Part shown: piece after piece, positions 21,397 through 34,955 of the stretch
Numbering within the stretch: the stretch's first letter is position 1
Layout: each line of letters starts with the position of its first letter
Source: Carnegiea gigantea
Lineage: Eukaryota; Streptophyta; Magnoliopsida; Caryophyllales; Cactaceae
DNA length: 64,000 nt
Reading direction: 5' to 3'
NCBI GenBank assembly: GCA_029747015.1
Contig: JAKOGI010001554.1
Coordinates: 62,001-126,000 of the forward strand
Program-made: the position numbers and the translations under genes
Notes under the pieces: generated by a model
What the model saw: the letters and a program-made list of their open reading frames with translations, nothing else
Database searches by the model: none
What the model was told of the DNA's origin: nothing

Positions 21397-22274
21397 TGAC
21401 CACTGCCGCAAGTGCACTGGTAGTCGTAGTATAGATAAAAAAGATCTTCCTCAGGTACTAAAGTAATCTATTGAGCTTTGCCTATCAGAATATGCTAAAC
21501 AAATACTAAATCAAGAGTTTTGATTCAACAACTTCAAATCTACTAATTTTAAATTCAATCTAGAAGAAAATATCTAATGATTTATGCAGTTAAGAAAGGT
21601 GATTGGTCAAAATGAAAATGCGCTTTGCTCTAATCAGACAATTTCAAGGAATTTTAATCTATCCAAAAATTCAGTCTACTCTTTCGAAATTAACCAAATT
21701 TGCCTAAACTAAACAAAAATCGTTTTTTCAAACTAATTTGCCTTAATCCAGGTTAAATATTTTTGGTTACTCTCTAGTCCTCCTAATATGCAAATCTCTC
21801 TTTCGAGTCGAGGCTTTGTTAGGTTTCATCAAGCAGCCTAACAATCAAATGTCACCTTTCAGTTTTTCACTCAATTGTTTCAAGTGTGCTAGCAAACTTT
21901 GGCAAAAAACCGACTCTGGACACAAAAAGCACTTAATAAAACGAAATCAAACTAGTCATGAATCAAAGCACAATTCTAATGATAAACATGATCCAATTAC
22001 ACTTTCATTAACAAATAAATGCCTAGACAAAAGATAAACTAGTCACACATGATTAATGATTTAACAACTAACCAATAATTCTGCGAAAATCTAACAGGGA
22101 AAGGCTTGACAAAGACATTCTTCAACCAAGGGCTTCAAACCGCTTCGAAACCGAACTCACACTTAAGATTTATCACTAAATCACTAATCAAACTAAAAAG
22201 CTAACTAAAGAGTAAAATTTTGAGAAAGATAAACTAAGCTATGCTTTCTTTTTTCTCTTCTCCCTCTCTCTTTA
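21397..22274 (-). repeat. Athila LTR, leftmost copy, truncated by Z
   Basis: Starts tgaccactgccgcaagtgc and follows 39282-40150 closely. The remaining 400 bases of the LTR are missing where Z begins. Confidence 0.93.
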
Positions 22275-25200
22275 TGATGCCTCCAAAATGCTAATGACAT
22301 GATTTACGAAAAATTGTAGCGAAAGGCTTAATAATAGAAGGCGCTACCGCCGTCCTGATAAGGACAAGGCTCACTAAAACCATTTAATCTTATAACTCAT
22401 GTTCACAATTACAATATTTGTTAAAGTGAAACACTTCAAGACCAAAGTCCATAATAGTTCAACTTCAATATAATCGACTTAATCATACTATGTGCTAACT
22501 CGCACTCCACACTATACAAGTATATTGAATATAGACCCAACTTGACCCTTAGGTGGATCCCAACATTCATGCGATGCTGAATCCACTATGAGCATCTGTT
22601 GACTTCCAAAAGGGCTTGCTAAATGGAGAAACATTTGATACTTCATCACCTAAAATGGAAAACATAGAAACAATTCGAAAATATGAGCTAAAACTCAGTA
22701 CATGCATTCCTGTATTGTAAAGTGAGCGTAGAAACACTGTTGATGGGTACCCGCCTTTGCAATTCATTTAGCTCGCAATAACAATGAAAATGAAAGTAAT
22801 ATGAAAACGGAATTGTTCATTATTATCTGGATGTGAACCCCTTGCAATGATTGGATCTACATATAGGTATACACCTGCCAATCCGATCAAGAGTTGGCCT
22901 GAAGTCGTGTGGGTGAATGATGGGCTGGTGCCCTAGAGATGATAACGGACGGGGTCACAAGTTAAATGGAAAATCACTGTATAAACTGATTCATTGATAA
23001 ACTCATTAAGAGTTGTAACTTGATAAACATGTTCTGCTTTCTTAAGATACCGGCAATGGACGTACCTTGAATCTTTACAAAAAAATATCATCTGACTTGA
23101 TAAATGTCATCTGTTTCATAAATGTCATCTGACTTGATAAATATATTCTGACTTGATAACACTTATGCATAATGGGGAACGATAACTAGGCCTCGATTCT
23201 GTTTCATAAATGTCATTGTAGGTATGTGTGGTCAGTAAATGATCCTTACTCACATAATTGAGTAAGCATGTGTGATAGAAATTAGGTAATTAAATGGTAT
23301 ACATAACTTGGATATTTCAATATAACTTCAAACTGAATTAATAAAAGTAATTAAATCCGATATAAAGTGAATGAAAGTAATGTTGACCACAATGAGATAA
23401 ATGAGATTACAAAGGAAATGGCCTTGATGGTGACAAATGAGAGAGTGGTTGTTGCCTTTTCAGAGATAGGTTGCTAATATGGGTTTAAGGCTTGCTGATG
23501 TATAGTTTGGTTCAAGATAACAGCTAGTATACTAAATTGGCTTGATAAATACATTTGATACATTTTGAATTGAGTAAATAATAAAGGTTTGAGGCCAAAA
23601 GAGATATCTCTTGGTTCAAAATAGCATAAATTGTAATAACTTGGTCTGATAAATATGATTTCTAAGTCACAACTCTCCCTATTTCTCCTATTTCATTCAT
23701 AAATCTATTAGATAGAGAATTCCACCGCAAATTGGTCATTGACCTCAATAGAAGCTATTAACCTCACTAAACTTGGTATTTTCTTTGTAAAATTCATAAT
23801 TGATTCAAAGCTCATAAACAAGCTCCCAACTTGTATAGTTGTCGTCTTCTTTCTCATTAATCAAGGTAAAAGCTCCATGAAAGTCCATGAATATTTATTT
23901 TCCCCTCAAATGACCTTACTTAGCCCAAAATGTACAAAATAAGTGCATGATCAATCTCACTCAATCTTTATTATTGCTCTTTACACAATTACTCAAAATG
24001 ATTTCAAAACTCACCAAACTCAAACTACTCAACCAAAATTTATGAAATCTTGCAGAAAATTTGAAAATAATATGAAAAATCTACAGCAAAAGTTTCATAA
24101 TTTTTCTCCAAGTATACGCTGCACAGAAATTGCAATAATAATCCAATTTACACCAAAGCAGGTAAGTTTACTTCAAAAATTCATAACTTTCACATTTGAC
24201 CTCAAATGATGACCTAAAACACCAATATAAAAAGATTAAGAAGTTGCAAAAAACTTTCATTTGTAACACAAAACACGATTCCCACAATAGGCTTCCCAAA
24301 ATGGGGCTAAAATACAAGTGTGTCAATTTTGGGTGAACCTGTGCAGTTCTAGGCAAATAGCCATAACTTTGTCCACAAAACTCAAATTAAGGCAATTCAA
24401 AAGGAATTTGAAAGATAACTCATTGATCTAGCTGCCCACCAAAATTCATAATTTTTAGACAAGCCACGCATTACCAGGTTTTCCTAGAACAGACCCCTGT
24501 TTCTGGGCCCTTCACGGCTTGCTGCCTACTTTATTATGCTCTTTTTTCACATGACTACCCTCTAAAATCACTCGTTGAAATTATCAAACTATGGGGCGAC
24601 CCTTAACACTACTTTAGACAGCCATAATCCACAATTTTTACTTCATAATCATCCAAGATTAATTTTCAATCCAATAACATATCCAACATCATAAATCACC
24701 TCATGTGATCCAAATGAACATATTTAATACAAAAACTCACTTAAATCAAGCATGATCATGAAAATCCTAATTCTTGCTCATTCAAGTGAACATCCAAATA
24801 ACCATAATTGGCTTCAAAATGATCATCTAACATCATATTTTTCATGATTTACAACACAAATCACAACAAGATACATAAACAAGCTCAAACTCATACTTAC
24901 GTAATTTCAAGTCAATTGATCATATTCTTGATCAAATACCCATAACTCCAAACATCTCCAAACTCAATAAAAATTGCACAATAACTATTAATTTGATCAT
25001 GTAATCAATAATCACAACTAAAACAATCCCAAAAACTCAAAATAGAACAAGTTAGGGCTTGGGTATACCTTACTTTAGGCTTGAATTAGAGAGAGAAGGG
25101 GGGTATTTTGAGTGATTTTGGTGGTTGGATATGATAGCTGGTAGCAAGGGGAAGTCCAGACAGCCGGGGGGTGGCTAGAAAAGTGGCCGAAAATCACCAA

Positions 25201-25902
25201 AAATGGCGGCACAAGGGGCAGCAGCTGCTGCCCCTGTTTTCTGCAGAAAGGGGGTGAGGTAGAGAGAGAAAATGGAAAGTTGGGTCTTGTTATTTTTGCT
25301 AAATTTTTGGGTGTAAAAATTGTCAACTAATAGCCACATATGGCTGTAAATTTTCAACCCATAAAGTAGCTTTTTGGTGATTAAAATTAAGTGCTGAAAT
25401 GAGCAATTAGTGAAATAACAAAGTTAGCAAGGTTTTGGGCTTTTATTTTGGGCCCAACAAGCTAAGTTTGAGCTTGAAAAATTATTCGAAGTGTTAGGAA
25501 AATTTTGTATTACTCTAGTAAAATTTACCGAAGGTAACAAAATAATTAGTCACTAAATTATACTTACCGAGGCCTAATATCAATTCACCCAATATTTAAT
25601 GAATCAACGAAACTTGAATTAACAATCAATGAAACTTGAATTTCAAAGTGGGATCCAAATAAATTATCCTCCAACTAGGATGATTAAATACGATAAACGA
25701 AAGTGAAAAATTTAAATGATATAAGGTAATTCGGTAAATGTATAAATTGAGTGTAATTGAATCAATAAATATTATTTGGTTAAACAAATAACCATGAGTG
25801 ATTAAATCAATAAATATGATTAATTAAATGAATAAACATGCTTAATTAAATAAATAAATATGGTTTAAATAAATATATATGGGTTAGGATCGGGTTATTA
25901 TA
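22275..25902 (-). repeat. Z LTR, left copy (3' LTR)
   Basis: 3628 bases, paired with 30155-33778. The start is degraded (tgatgcctcc for tgtaacaccc) and the end reads ttattata. The twin hairpin is at 22340-22365. Short open frames at 22567-22767 and 25075-25326 recur in the other copy as LTR sequence, not as genes. Confidence 0.95.
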
Positions 25903-26260
25903 GCCTTCCCCCCTTAAGGAGTTTCGTCCTCGAAACTTATGATTTTTGATCATGTATGCGATGCCGCCTCAGGTATGGATTGTTGCTTTTCACTGCTTCC
26001 TTCCAAAAAGGTATGATTAGCCTAAAGTGCGTAGCTGCTTAGCCCTGCGATCGAGTATCTAGATCCTTAGTGACTTCGCTGGCTCGATTACTTTGGTTCA
26101 AAATTGATATTCTCTTCAAAAGAAAAATTTGTTGCTGCAAAGGAGGTACTCTACTCTACTGGTTCTCTGTCTTGACTACTAATAAATATGAAAACCATTG
26201 CATTTCCTAATAACTACTCTGATACTGACTTATAAAGCCCAATGTAATAAGGACTCAAAT
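25903..26260 (-). pseudogene. pol: Z integrase C-terminus and polypurine tract
   Basis: The polypurine tract complement tccccccttaag lies at 25907-25918. Next, on the minus strand, come an ILDRRAKQLR-like block and an ANHTFLEG-like block near 26000-26060, and an LSPYYIGLYK block (GPY/F motif) near 26230-26255. These match the chromodomain-like tail and GPY/F of E1. Frameshifts throughout. Confidence 0.75.
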
Positions 26261-27599
26261 ATTTTGATATCCTGTCTCTTGACACCCTTGACTAGAGTAG
26301 CCCTTTGGAATTCTTTATATCTCATCTAAACTTTGATTGTCTCCTTCTTTGATCAAAATGACCATATGACTCTTGTGTAGTCCTTGTGTCACCTTAGCGT
26401 GTACTTGAACTGTCTTATTATTCTCGATACTTCTTCTAACTTACTCTAATATCGCTAGACCTTGTTTGAGATTATGCCCTTATTAAAAAGTCCTCATCTA
26501 ATGTTCTTTATATATCACATGATCTTCCCTCATCAAACTAGTCTAAGATCTGCTCTAAGTTCGAATTAGACGCTAGAATAAACATGGGTAGAGATAAACA
26601 TGATGGAATTGGTAGTCAAGTAAGTCATTAAACAAAAGAAAGAAACAATGAGACTAAAAAAGATTTATAAAGGAGTGATTAACATGGGGTGGTTAGAATA
26701 AAGATAACCATAAGTGCATCATGAATTGTGAAATATAATGCCATAAGAATTATGGTTTATAAATATGGATCATAAATGGTCCAATAAATAATCAGCCAAA
26801 GAGAAAGATGGCTTGGTTATACTCGGGTTTAACTGATGAATTGGAAATAAGATGACAAGCAACTGAGTTTCAACTAGGTGACTTTATAGCCACAAGCAAC
26901 AAGATAAGTACAATAGATAGATGAGACAAGTAATGTACAATAAATAGATAGATTGGATAAGTAAAGTGCAATAGATAGACAAATAGATTGGACATGCAAA
27001 GTGTAATAGATAGATAAATGGATTGGACGAGCAAAGTGCCAATGGATAGATAAATAGATTGAGCAAGCTACAATAGGAACATGCCTTTACTGATATGAAG
27101 CCAATTCAAGTACAACAATAAGATTAAACAAAGAATACAAAATTTTATTTATCAGAATGTAAGACATATGTGTGGGAGTTAAAGTTCAAAATAAGGAGAG
27201 TAAGGGGATTATTACAATCGCAATCACCCACACCAATGAGAGGTGAATTCTATTATGAGTTCAAACCAAGTTATACGAGCTTATCACTATGAATAAATGA
27301 GACCTAAGATAGATGTGTGAATCGGCTCTCAGCAGAATGAACTACAACCTATGATTATGAAATAAAGATGGTGAAGGTCGAGAGCACTGGAATGTTAATA
27401 ACCATATAAGATCGAACAAAAATGTATTGCACATTTTACAAAGGGTTTGCAAAGACATGGAAGATCATGCTAATAGGAAATATCATATTGAAATGCTAGG
27501 CAGATTTAACAATATTGGATAGTACCAAGTTTTGAAGATGAGACAAGCAAACAATTTCAAGAATTACTATAAAAGGGCATTCTTTTAAAAGATAAACTA
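26261..27599 (-). other. Z internal region, unrecognisable remains
   Basis: By position this should be integrase, RNase H and RT, but it is 1.3 kb where E1 has about 2.2 kb, and I find no clear motif. It contains a minisatellite at 26912-27070. Confidence 0.5.
26912..27070. repeat. Minisatellite in Z internal region
   Basis: About four units of 36-40 bases built on gattgga, gcaaagtg, and aatagatagataaata. Confidence 0.88.
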
Positions 27600-27960
27600 T
27601 GGTTGCATGGTTTAGGTGTATATCCGAATCTCAAATCATTCCTGGAAAAGATTTCTGTTGTTGCCAGTTAATCCTATAAATCATTTATTCAAGGTATAAA
27701 GCACTTGTTTTTGATAGTGATCTTGTTTAACTCTCTGTACGCACTACACAACCATAAGGTTTTGTCTTCCTTCTTCACACATATAAAACTAGGGTTTTCC
27801 ACAGTGGCACACTTGGTCAAATAACTCCCTTCTATAACAACTCATCTTACTAAATCTTTAGTTCTTTGAACTCTACCGGGGGTCATATGATAGGGGCTCT
27901 GAAAATGGATTGAGCACCTAGATCTAGGTTGATCTTAAAATCAATGTTTGTTAGGGGAAA
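27600..27960 (-). pseudogene. pol: Z reverse transcriptase, N-terminal part
   Basis: On the minus strand: a PYHMTPGRVQRTKDL-like block (E1: [13 protein letters not shown]) near 27850-27890, CVKKEDKTLWLCSAYREL near 27725-27790 (the RT block before the catalytic Asp), and an INDL block near 27680. An LRFGYTP block near 27620 may be the catalytic-Asp region with the Asp lost. It stops where the recognisable sequence ends. Confidence 0.8.
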
Positions 27961-28260
27961 ATAATGCTAAAAGTCCTTAGATGAAACATCTCTAAATTCA
28001 CAAACTGTAATTATGGATATGTGTATACCGAGTGTGGTTGGCATATCACTAATATTCAATGCATTACTGACACGATAACTCGCTTGCACAGTGTAATTAG
28101 GGCGGAAGTAGGGTTTTTCTTCCCTCGGTTTATAGAAACACACGTCTAGTCTTTCCTTATTTCTCAAACTAACCTTAAGATCTTTACAAGTCATCTTCTA
28201 TAAGTACACGATCAGTTTATCCCTATAATGATAACAAGGTCTGCCAATCAAATTGGATTG
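27961..28260 (-). pseudogene. pol: Z protease end and PR-RT linker
   Basis: A 75-codon open stretch at 27967-28194 (minus) reads CKDLKVSLRNKERLDVCFY, then VCEFRDV, matching E1 [18 protein letters not shown] and [14 protein letters not shown]. The catalytic DSG is not found; only the end of the protease is recognisable. Confidence 0.8.
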
Positions 28261-30140
28261 AATGCCCAATGGTTCCAGCAATACTAATAGAGGCATGTTT
28301 ATAAAAGATAACACATTTAATTGCTTACTAGTCTCAGTAAATTTAAAAGACAGGTGGACGATCTAAAGTGTAAAGAGATGTAACAATACTATGAACTCTT
28401 AGAAAGATATTTCTTTATTGGTTATAAATGACAGGTATGTAAGCTGAATAAATGAAAGGACGAAGATTCGTAATGAAAGAGGTAAGACATATAAATGACC
28501 TGCATATACAAGACATGCAGTTTATTCATAATGGTCATGATAGTAAAGTATATGAACGATGCTATGAAGTTGAGAGGGAGTATTAAGTACTGAAGGTGAA
28601 GAAATCTAACAGATTACCAAAGAGTCATTTGAAAAGTCATACGGTCCCCGTATGTGAGTAAATTGATGAAGATAAGGGTCCACACCACTAGAAGGGAAAT
28701 TTTATTCATCTAGTGTTTAAAGGCTAATACATCAAGATGAAGGAGTCAGTCTTATAATTGAACATGATGGCATCTATCAAGAACACATTCTGCAGTAAGT
28801 GGAAGTCTTGGGTAGGCATATAAACTTCGGAATTGCTAGCAGATGAAAATAGCACAAATCGTTGTTTATCATTAATAAGATAGGCTATAGTAATAAAGAA
28901 AGGCTTGCCAAAATAACTTGAGTACGACATGCAGTCACGGCCATAAAGTAGTATGCCAACATAGCATTACAGTGCTATAGAAACACGAAGAATATAGATC
29001 TATTTAATTGCTGAAAGGACACTCAATGACTGGGTCTGAAGCAATCAAAGACTTTGCAACCAATAAATGAATAGTGCCCAAATAGAAGCAAGGAGTTAAT
29101 GTAGGTGACAGTAAAAATATGAACATAGTGATGACTGAACTGCAAGTAGAATGGGTCCAATATGCTTAGAAAGAACTGTAAATCACATAGTAACGCATAC
29201 CGGGGGTCATTATAGGCTCCATTATGAAAATAGAGAATTAAACGACTATGATTGTCAGGGTTTGAATCACCTACAAGAAAGGTTGCTCAGATATGTTCAA
29301 AGGATTCCCACAGACCACATATGAGATTTTTTCATAAACACTCCATTACAAATCAAGAAAGTGTTAGTGGTAAAGAAATGATGCCTCTAAACAAATTCAA
29401 GGTAACTAGGGCAGAAATAAGTCAATGACAGGCAATAATGAGAGCGTTGCTGATGTTAGGTCCTAATGTCAAGAATCGCAGCTTAATGTTACTCGTACCA
29501 CCCATATAGTGCCAAGTAGCACACCATAAGCTACCGAACTACTGGCACAGGATTCCTTATAGTAATTTCATCTCATACTGATTCAACCCAAAGATATACC
29601 AAGTTGCAAATGGCATTCCCACAATAGGTTTTATACATCACTATACTCAATATCATGTATGTTAATACACCTCAATAAAACTCTCAAATTCTGGAGCGAA
29701 ACGGACAGAGTTCCACCTAAAAACTGGCTAAAACCCAGGCTTAAAGCCTTACAATAGATACTTGAAATGGAGAGAAACACTTCAATAGCTCAACGGCCAC
29801 ACGTCGGAGTTCATAACTGAATGGGTCACACACCCGGAGTGCACGATTGCAAAAATTTAAACAAATGAGAGAAATAAAACATACAATACAACTCCCAGAT
29901 AAATGAGAGCATGCCTAACTAACAGGTGACCCAAATGGTTCCACGCTCCACTTTGCTAATGGTCAAATCTCAGGATATTACCAAATGATTGAGTCACTCA
30001 AATGGAAATGATTCCTCCATATGGGCCCATACATATGAACTTACAGTCAATAGCTCATTTAACAGGTCTAACATAACTCATACAAACCTTGATAGCTAAC
30101 TTATAAATACTTGATAGCTCACAGTGGCCCTTAAAACCTT
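28261..30140 (-). other. Z internal region, probable gag and leader remains
   Basis: About 1.9 kb where protease start, gag and leader should lie. No capsid or zinc-knuckle motif could be recognised and no frame is longer than 82 codons. Assigned by position only. Confidence 0.4.
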
Positions 30141-30150
30141 AGCTCTACCA
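30141..30150 (-). other. Z primer binding site, damaged
   Basis: The minus strand reads TGGTAGAGCT beside the LTR, as against TGGTATCAGAGC with three bases lost. Confidence 0.65.
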
Positions 30151-30154
30151 AATC

Positions 30155-33100
30155 TGTAACACCCCCAAAATACTAATGACATGATTTACGAAAAACTGCA
30201 GTGGAAGAATTAATAATAAAAGGCACTACCGCCGTCCTGATAAGGACAAGGCTCACTGAAATCATTTAATCTTGCAACTCATGTTCACAATCACAATATC
30301 TATTAAACTGAAACACTTTAAGACCAAAGTCCATAATAGTACAACTTTAATACAATCGACTTAATCATACCATGTGCTAACTCACACTATGCTAACTTCA
30401 ATACAAGTATATTGAATATAGACCCAACTTGACCTTGAGGTCGATCCCAACATTCATACTATGCTAAATCCACTGTGAGCATCTGTTGACTTCCAAAAGG
30501 ACTTGCTAAATAGAGAAACATGTGATACTTCATCACCTAAAATGAAAAACATGAAAACAATTCGAAAATGTGAGCTAAAACTAAGTACATGCATTCCTTT
30601 ATTGTAAAGTGAACGTAGAAATACTGTTAATGGATACCCGCCTTTGCAATTCATTTAGTTCGCAATAACAATGAAAATGAAAGTAATATGAAAACTGAAT
30701 TACTCATTATTATCTGGATGTGAACCCCTTGCAATGATATAATCTATACACAGGTGTACAGCTGCCAATCCGATCAAGAGTTGGCCTGAAGCTGTGTGGG
30801 TAAATGATGGGCTGACGCCCTATAAATGATAACTGACGAGGTCACAAGTTAAATGGCAAATCACTGCATAAACTGATTCATTGATAAACTCATTAAGAGT
30901 TGTAACTTGATAAACATGTTCTGCTTTCTGAAGATACAGGCAATGGACGTACCTTGAGTCTTTAAAAAAAATATCATCTGACTCGATAAATGTGATCTGT
31001 TTCATAAATGTCATCTGACTTGATAAATATATTCTGACTTGATAACACCTATGCATAATGGGGAACAATAACTACGCCTCGATTCTATTTCATAAATGTC
31101 ATTGTAGGTATGTGTAGTCAGTAAATGATCCTTACTCATGTAATTGAGTAAGTATGTGTAATAGAAATTGGGTAATTAAATGGTATACATAACTTGGGTA
31201 TTCCAATATAACATCAAACTGAATTAATAAAAGTAATTAAATCCGATATAAAGTAAATAAAAGTAAAATAGACCACAATGAGATAAATGAGATTACAAAG
31301 GAAAAAGCTTTGACGATGACATATGAGAGAGTAGTTGTGGCTTTTTCTGAGATAGGTTGCTGATACGGGTTTAAGACTCACTGATATATAGCATGGTTTA
31401 AGATAACAGCTAGTACACTAGATTGGCTTGATAAATACATTTGATACATTCTGAATTGAGTAAGTAATAAAGGTTTGAGACCAAGAGGGATATATCTTGG
31501 TTTAAAATAGCATAAACTGCACTAATTCCGTCTGATAAATATGGTTTCTAAGTCACAACTCTGCCCACTTCTCATATTTCATTAATAAATCTATTCGATA
31601 TAGAATTCCACCCCAAATGAGCCATTGAACCCAATAGAAGCTATTAAGCTCACTAAACTTGGTATTTTCTTTGTAAAATCCATAATTGATTCAAAGCTCA
31701 TAAACAAGCTCCCAACTTGTATACTTGTCTTTTTCTTTCTCATTAATCAAGCTAAAAGCTCAATGAAAGTCCATGAATATTTGTTTCCCCCTTAAATGAC
31801 CTTAGTTGGCCCAAAATACACAAAATGAGTGCATGACTAATCTCACTCAATCTTCATTATTGCTCTTTACACAGTTACTCAAAATACTTCAAAAAATCAC
31901 CAAACTCAAAATGCTCAACCAAATTAAAGAAATCATATAGGAAATTCAAAAACAATATGGACAATCTACAGTAAAATTTTCAAAAATTTTCTCCAAATAT
32001 ACGCCGCACAGAAATTGCAATAATAGTCTAATTTACACTAAAGCAGGTCAGTTCACTTCAAAAATTCATAACTTTAACCCTTGACCTCAAATGGAGACCT
32101 AAAACCCCAACATGAAAATATTAAGAAGTTGCAAAAAAGTTTCATTTACAAACAAAATATGATTCCCACAATAGGATTCCCAAAATGGGGCTAAAACACA
32201 AGTGTGTCAGTTTTGGGTGAACCTGCGTAGTTCTAGCAAAACGGCAATAACTTCGTCCACAAAACTTAGATTAAGACAATTCAAAAGGAATTTGAAAGAT
32301 TACTCATTGATCTAGCTCCCCACCAAAATTCACAATTTTTGGACAAGCCACGTATTACCAGTTTTTCGCAGAACAGACCCTTGTTTTTGGGCCCTTCACA
32401 GCTTGCTACCTACTTTATTATCCTCCTTTTTTCGCATAATTACCCTCTAAAATCACTTATTGAAATTACCAAACCATGGGGTGATCCTCAACATCACTTT
32501 AGGCAGCCACAATCCATAATTTTTACTTCATAATCATCCAAGATTCATTTTCAATCTAATAACATATCCAACATCATAAATCACCTCATGTGATCCAAAT
32601 GAACATATTTAATACAAAAACTCACTTAAATGAAGCATGATTATGAAAACCGTAATTCTTGCTCATTCAAGTAAACATCCAAATAACCGTAATTGGCTTT
32701 AAAATGATCATCTAACATCATATTTTTCATGATTTACAACACAAATTACAAACAAGATACATAAACAAGCTCAAACTCATACTTGCTTAATTTCAAGTCA
32801 CTTGATCATGTTCTTGATCAAATACCTATAGCTCCAAACATCTCCAAACTCAATAACAATTGCATAATAACTATTAATTTGATCATATAAATAATAATCA
32901 TAACTAAAATAATCCCAAAAACTCAAAATAGAACAAGTTAGGGTTTGGGTATACCTTACTTTAGGCTTGAATTAGAGGCAGAATGGGGCTGTTTTGAGTG
33001 ATTTTGGTGGTTGGACATGATAGCTGGTAGCAAGGGGAAGTCAAGGCAGATGGGAGGTGGCCGAAAACCACCAAAAATCGTAGCATAAGGGCCAGCAACT

Positions 33101-33778
33101 GCTGCCCCTTTTTTCTGCAGAAAGGGGGTGAGGTAAAGAGAGAAAATGGAGAGTTGGATCTTGTTATTTTTGCTGTATTTTTGGGTGTAAAAATTGTAAA
33201 TTAATAGCCACATATGGCTACAAATTTTCAACCTAAAAAGTAGCTTTTTGCTAATTAAAATTAGGTGCTAAAATAAGCAATTAGTGAAATAACAAAGTAA
33301 GCAAGGTTTTAGGCTTTTATTTTGGGCCCAACAAGCTAAGTTTGGGCTTGAAAAATTATTTGTAGCGTTGGGAAAATTTTGTATTACTCGGTATTAAACT
33401 TTGCCGAAGGTAAGAAAATAATTAGTTACTAAATTGTACTTACCGAATCCTAATATCGATTCACCTGATATTTAATCATTCAACGAAACTTAAATTAACA
33501 ATCAATGAAACTTGAATTTCAAAGTGGGACCCAAATAAAATATCTTCCAACCCGGATGATTAAATACGATAAATGAAAGTGAAAAATTTAAATGACATAA
33601 GGTAATTCGGTAAATATATAAATTGAGTGTAATTGAATTAATAAACATGATTTGGTTAAACAAATAACCATGAGTGATTAAATCAATAAACATGATTAAT
33701 TAAATGAATAAACATGGTTAATTAAATAAATAAATATGATTTAAATAAATATATATGGGTTAGGATCGGGTTATTACA
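30155..33778 (-). repeat. Z LTR, right copy (5' LTR)
   Basis: 3624 bases from TGTAACACCCCC to ttattaca. The twin hairpin is at 30222-30247, where one stem pair is G-U on the minus strand. A CT-rich tract on the minus strand at about 33120-33150 is also present in the left copy. Confidence 0.95.
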
Positions 33779-33917
33779 CTCTTCTCCCCTTAAGGTGTTT
33801 TGTCCTCAAAACTTATGATTTTTGATCATGTATGCGATGCCACCTCAAGTATGGATTATTGGTTTTCACTGCTTCCCTCCAAAAAGGTATGATTAGCTCA
33901 AAGTGCATAGCTGCTTA
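33779..33917 (-). other. Second Z internal stub (polypurine tract and pol tail)
   Basis: Repeats 25903-26045 after the right Z LTR, then changes abruptly to Athila integrase within a few shared bases. It shows Z once extended further right. Confidence 0.88.
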
Positions 33918-34955
33918 ACCATCGGGATTTTAGTTATGCGCTAAAATAATGTCAATCTTAACTTGAATAATAGGATTGTGTCACCTTTTTCGAACACATT
34001 CTTGATAATATGTTTATCGTGCCATTTCTTAGTTCGTTCTTTGTAAATGCGTGAATTCTCATAGGCGTCCAACCTTAGTTCATCTGGCGCATTTATTTAC
34101 AAGAGTCTCCACTCTCTGGCTACTTTAAGATCAAAATTGAGTGTTTTTATTGCCTAATATGTCTTATGTTCTATCTCTCTCAGCAGGTGACAAGACTTCC
34201 CAAACACCAACTGATCTGGAGTGCTGCCTAGCTGAGTCTTGTAGGTGGTGCGGTAAGCTCAAAGAGCATCATCAAGCTTGAAAGACCAATCTATATGGGA
34301 TTGATCCATTGTTTTCTCTAATATGCTCTTTAATTCTCTATTTGAGAGCTCCATTTGCCCAATAGTTTGGGGAAGGTAAGGCATAGCGATCTTATGAAAT
34401 ACCCTATATCTTTTCAATACTGACTCAAGAGGCCTGTTGTAAAAGTATGTGCCGTTGTCACTTAGAAGTGCTTTGGGGTGTCAAATCTTATGAAAATATT
34501 TTTCTTGAGAAACTTAAGGACAAGTTGGAATTATTTGATGGGATGGCAACGACTTCCACCCACTTAGAAACATAGTCAACTATCACAAGGATGTAAAGGT
34601 TGTTATGGGAAGGAGGAAAGGGACAAATGTAGTCAATTCCCTATACATCAAACAACTCCACCTCAAGTATGCCCTTTTGAGGCATCTCATGCCTCTTGGA
34701 AATGTTCCCTATTTGCTGACATCTATCACAAGTCGTGATAAATTTCCTTGTGTCCTTAAAGAGCATGGGCCAATAGTAGCCTGTTTGGAGTATTTTTGCA
34801 ATCGTTTCATCTGGTACAAAGTGGCCACCATAAATTGAAGCATGGCAATGGTGCAAAACACTAAGGACCTCATCTTTAGGAAAACATCTTCTATAAATCC
34901 CATCTCCACATAAGCTTGTAAAGAAAAGGCTCTTCCCGCACATAGTATTTGGCAT
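33918..34955 (-). pseudogene. pol: Athila A integrase, C-terminus deleted
   Basis: The N-terminal zinc-binding region is intact: HHCHASIYGGHF and CDRCQ between about 34850 and 34710. The catalytic core follows in shifted frames. The block before the GPY/F region (EAYENSRIYKE in B) is present in decayed form near 34060-34080. The gene ends abruptly at 33917, inside the C-terminal domain, where Z sequence begins. The equivalent point in B is near 44575. The ORF-1 gene expected downstream is lost. Confidence 0.87.

Larger units (their letters stand above)
22275..33917 (-). mobile_element. Z: Tekay-type element, LTR-internal-LTR-internal stub
   Basis: Minus-strand unit with two 3.6 kb LTRs, a decayed 4.25 kb internal region and, after the second LTR, 139 bases repeating the start of the internal region as read on the plus strand. 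It then joins Athila integrase directly. No target duplication remains, because the right end was removed by a deletion that also took part of Athila A. Confidence 0.88.

Noticed and set aside
22567..22767. 66-codon minus-strand frame repeated at 30454-30654
   Set aside because: Same position in both Z LTRs; no start context or family, so LTR copy effect.
25075..25326. Minus-strand frames here and at 32956-33231 with proline/serine-rich product
   Set aside because: LTR sequence in the CT-rich leader zone; not conserved in frame between the two copies.
26884..27066. 60-codon minus-strand tyrosine/isoleucine-rich frame
   Set aside because: Produced by the gataga minisatellite.
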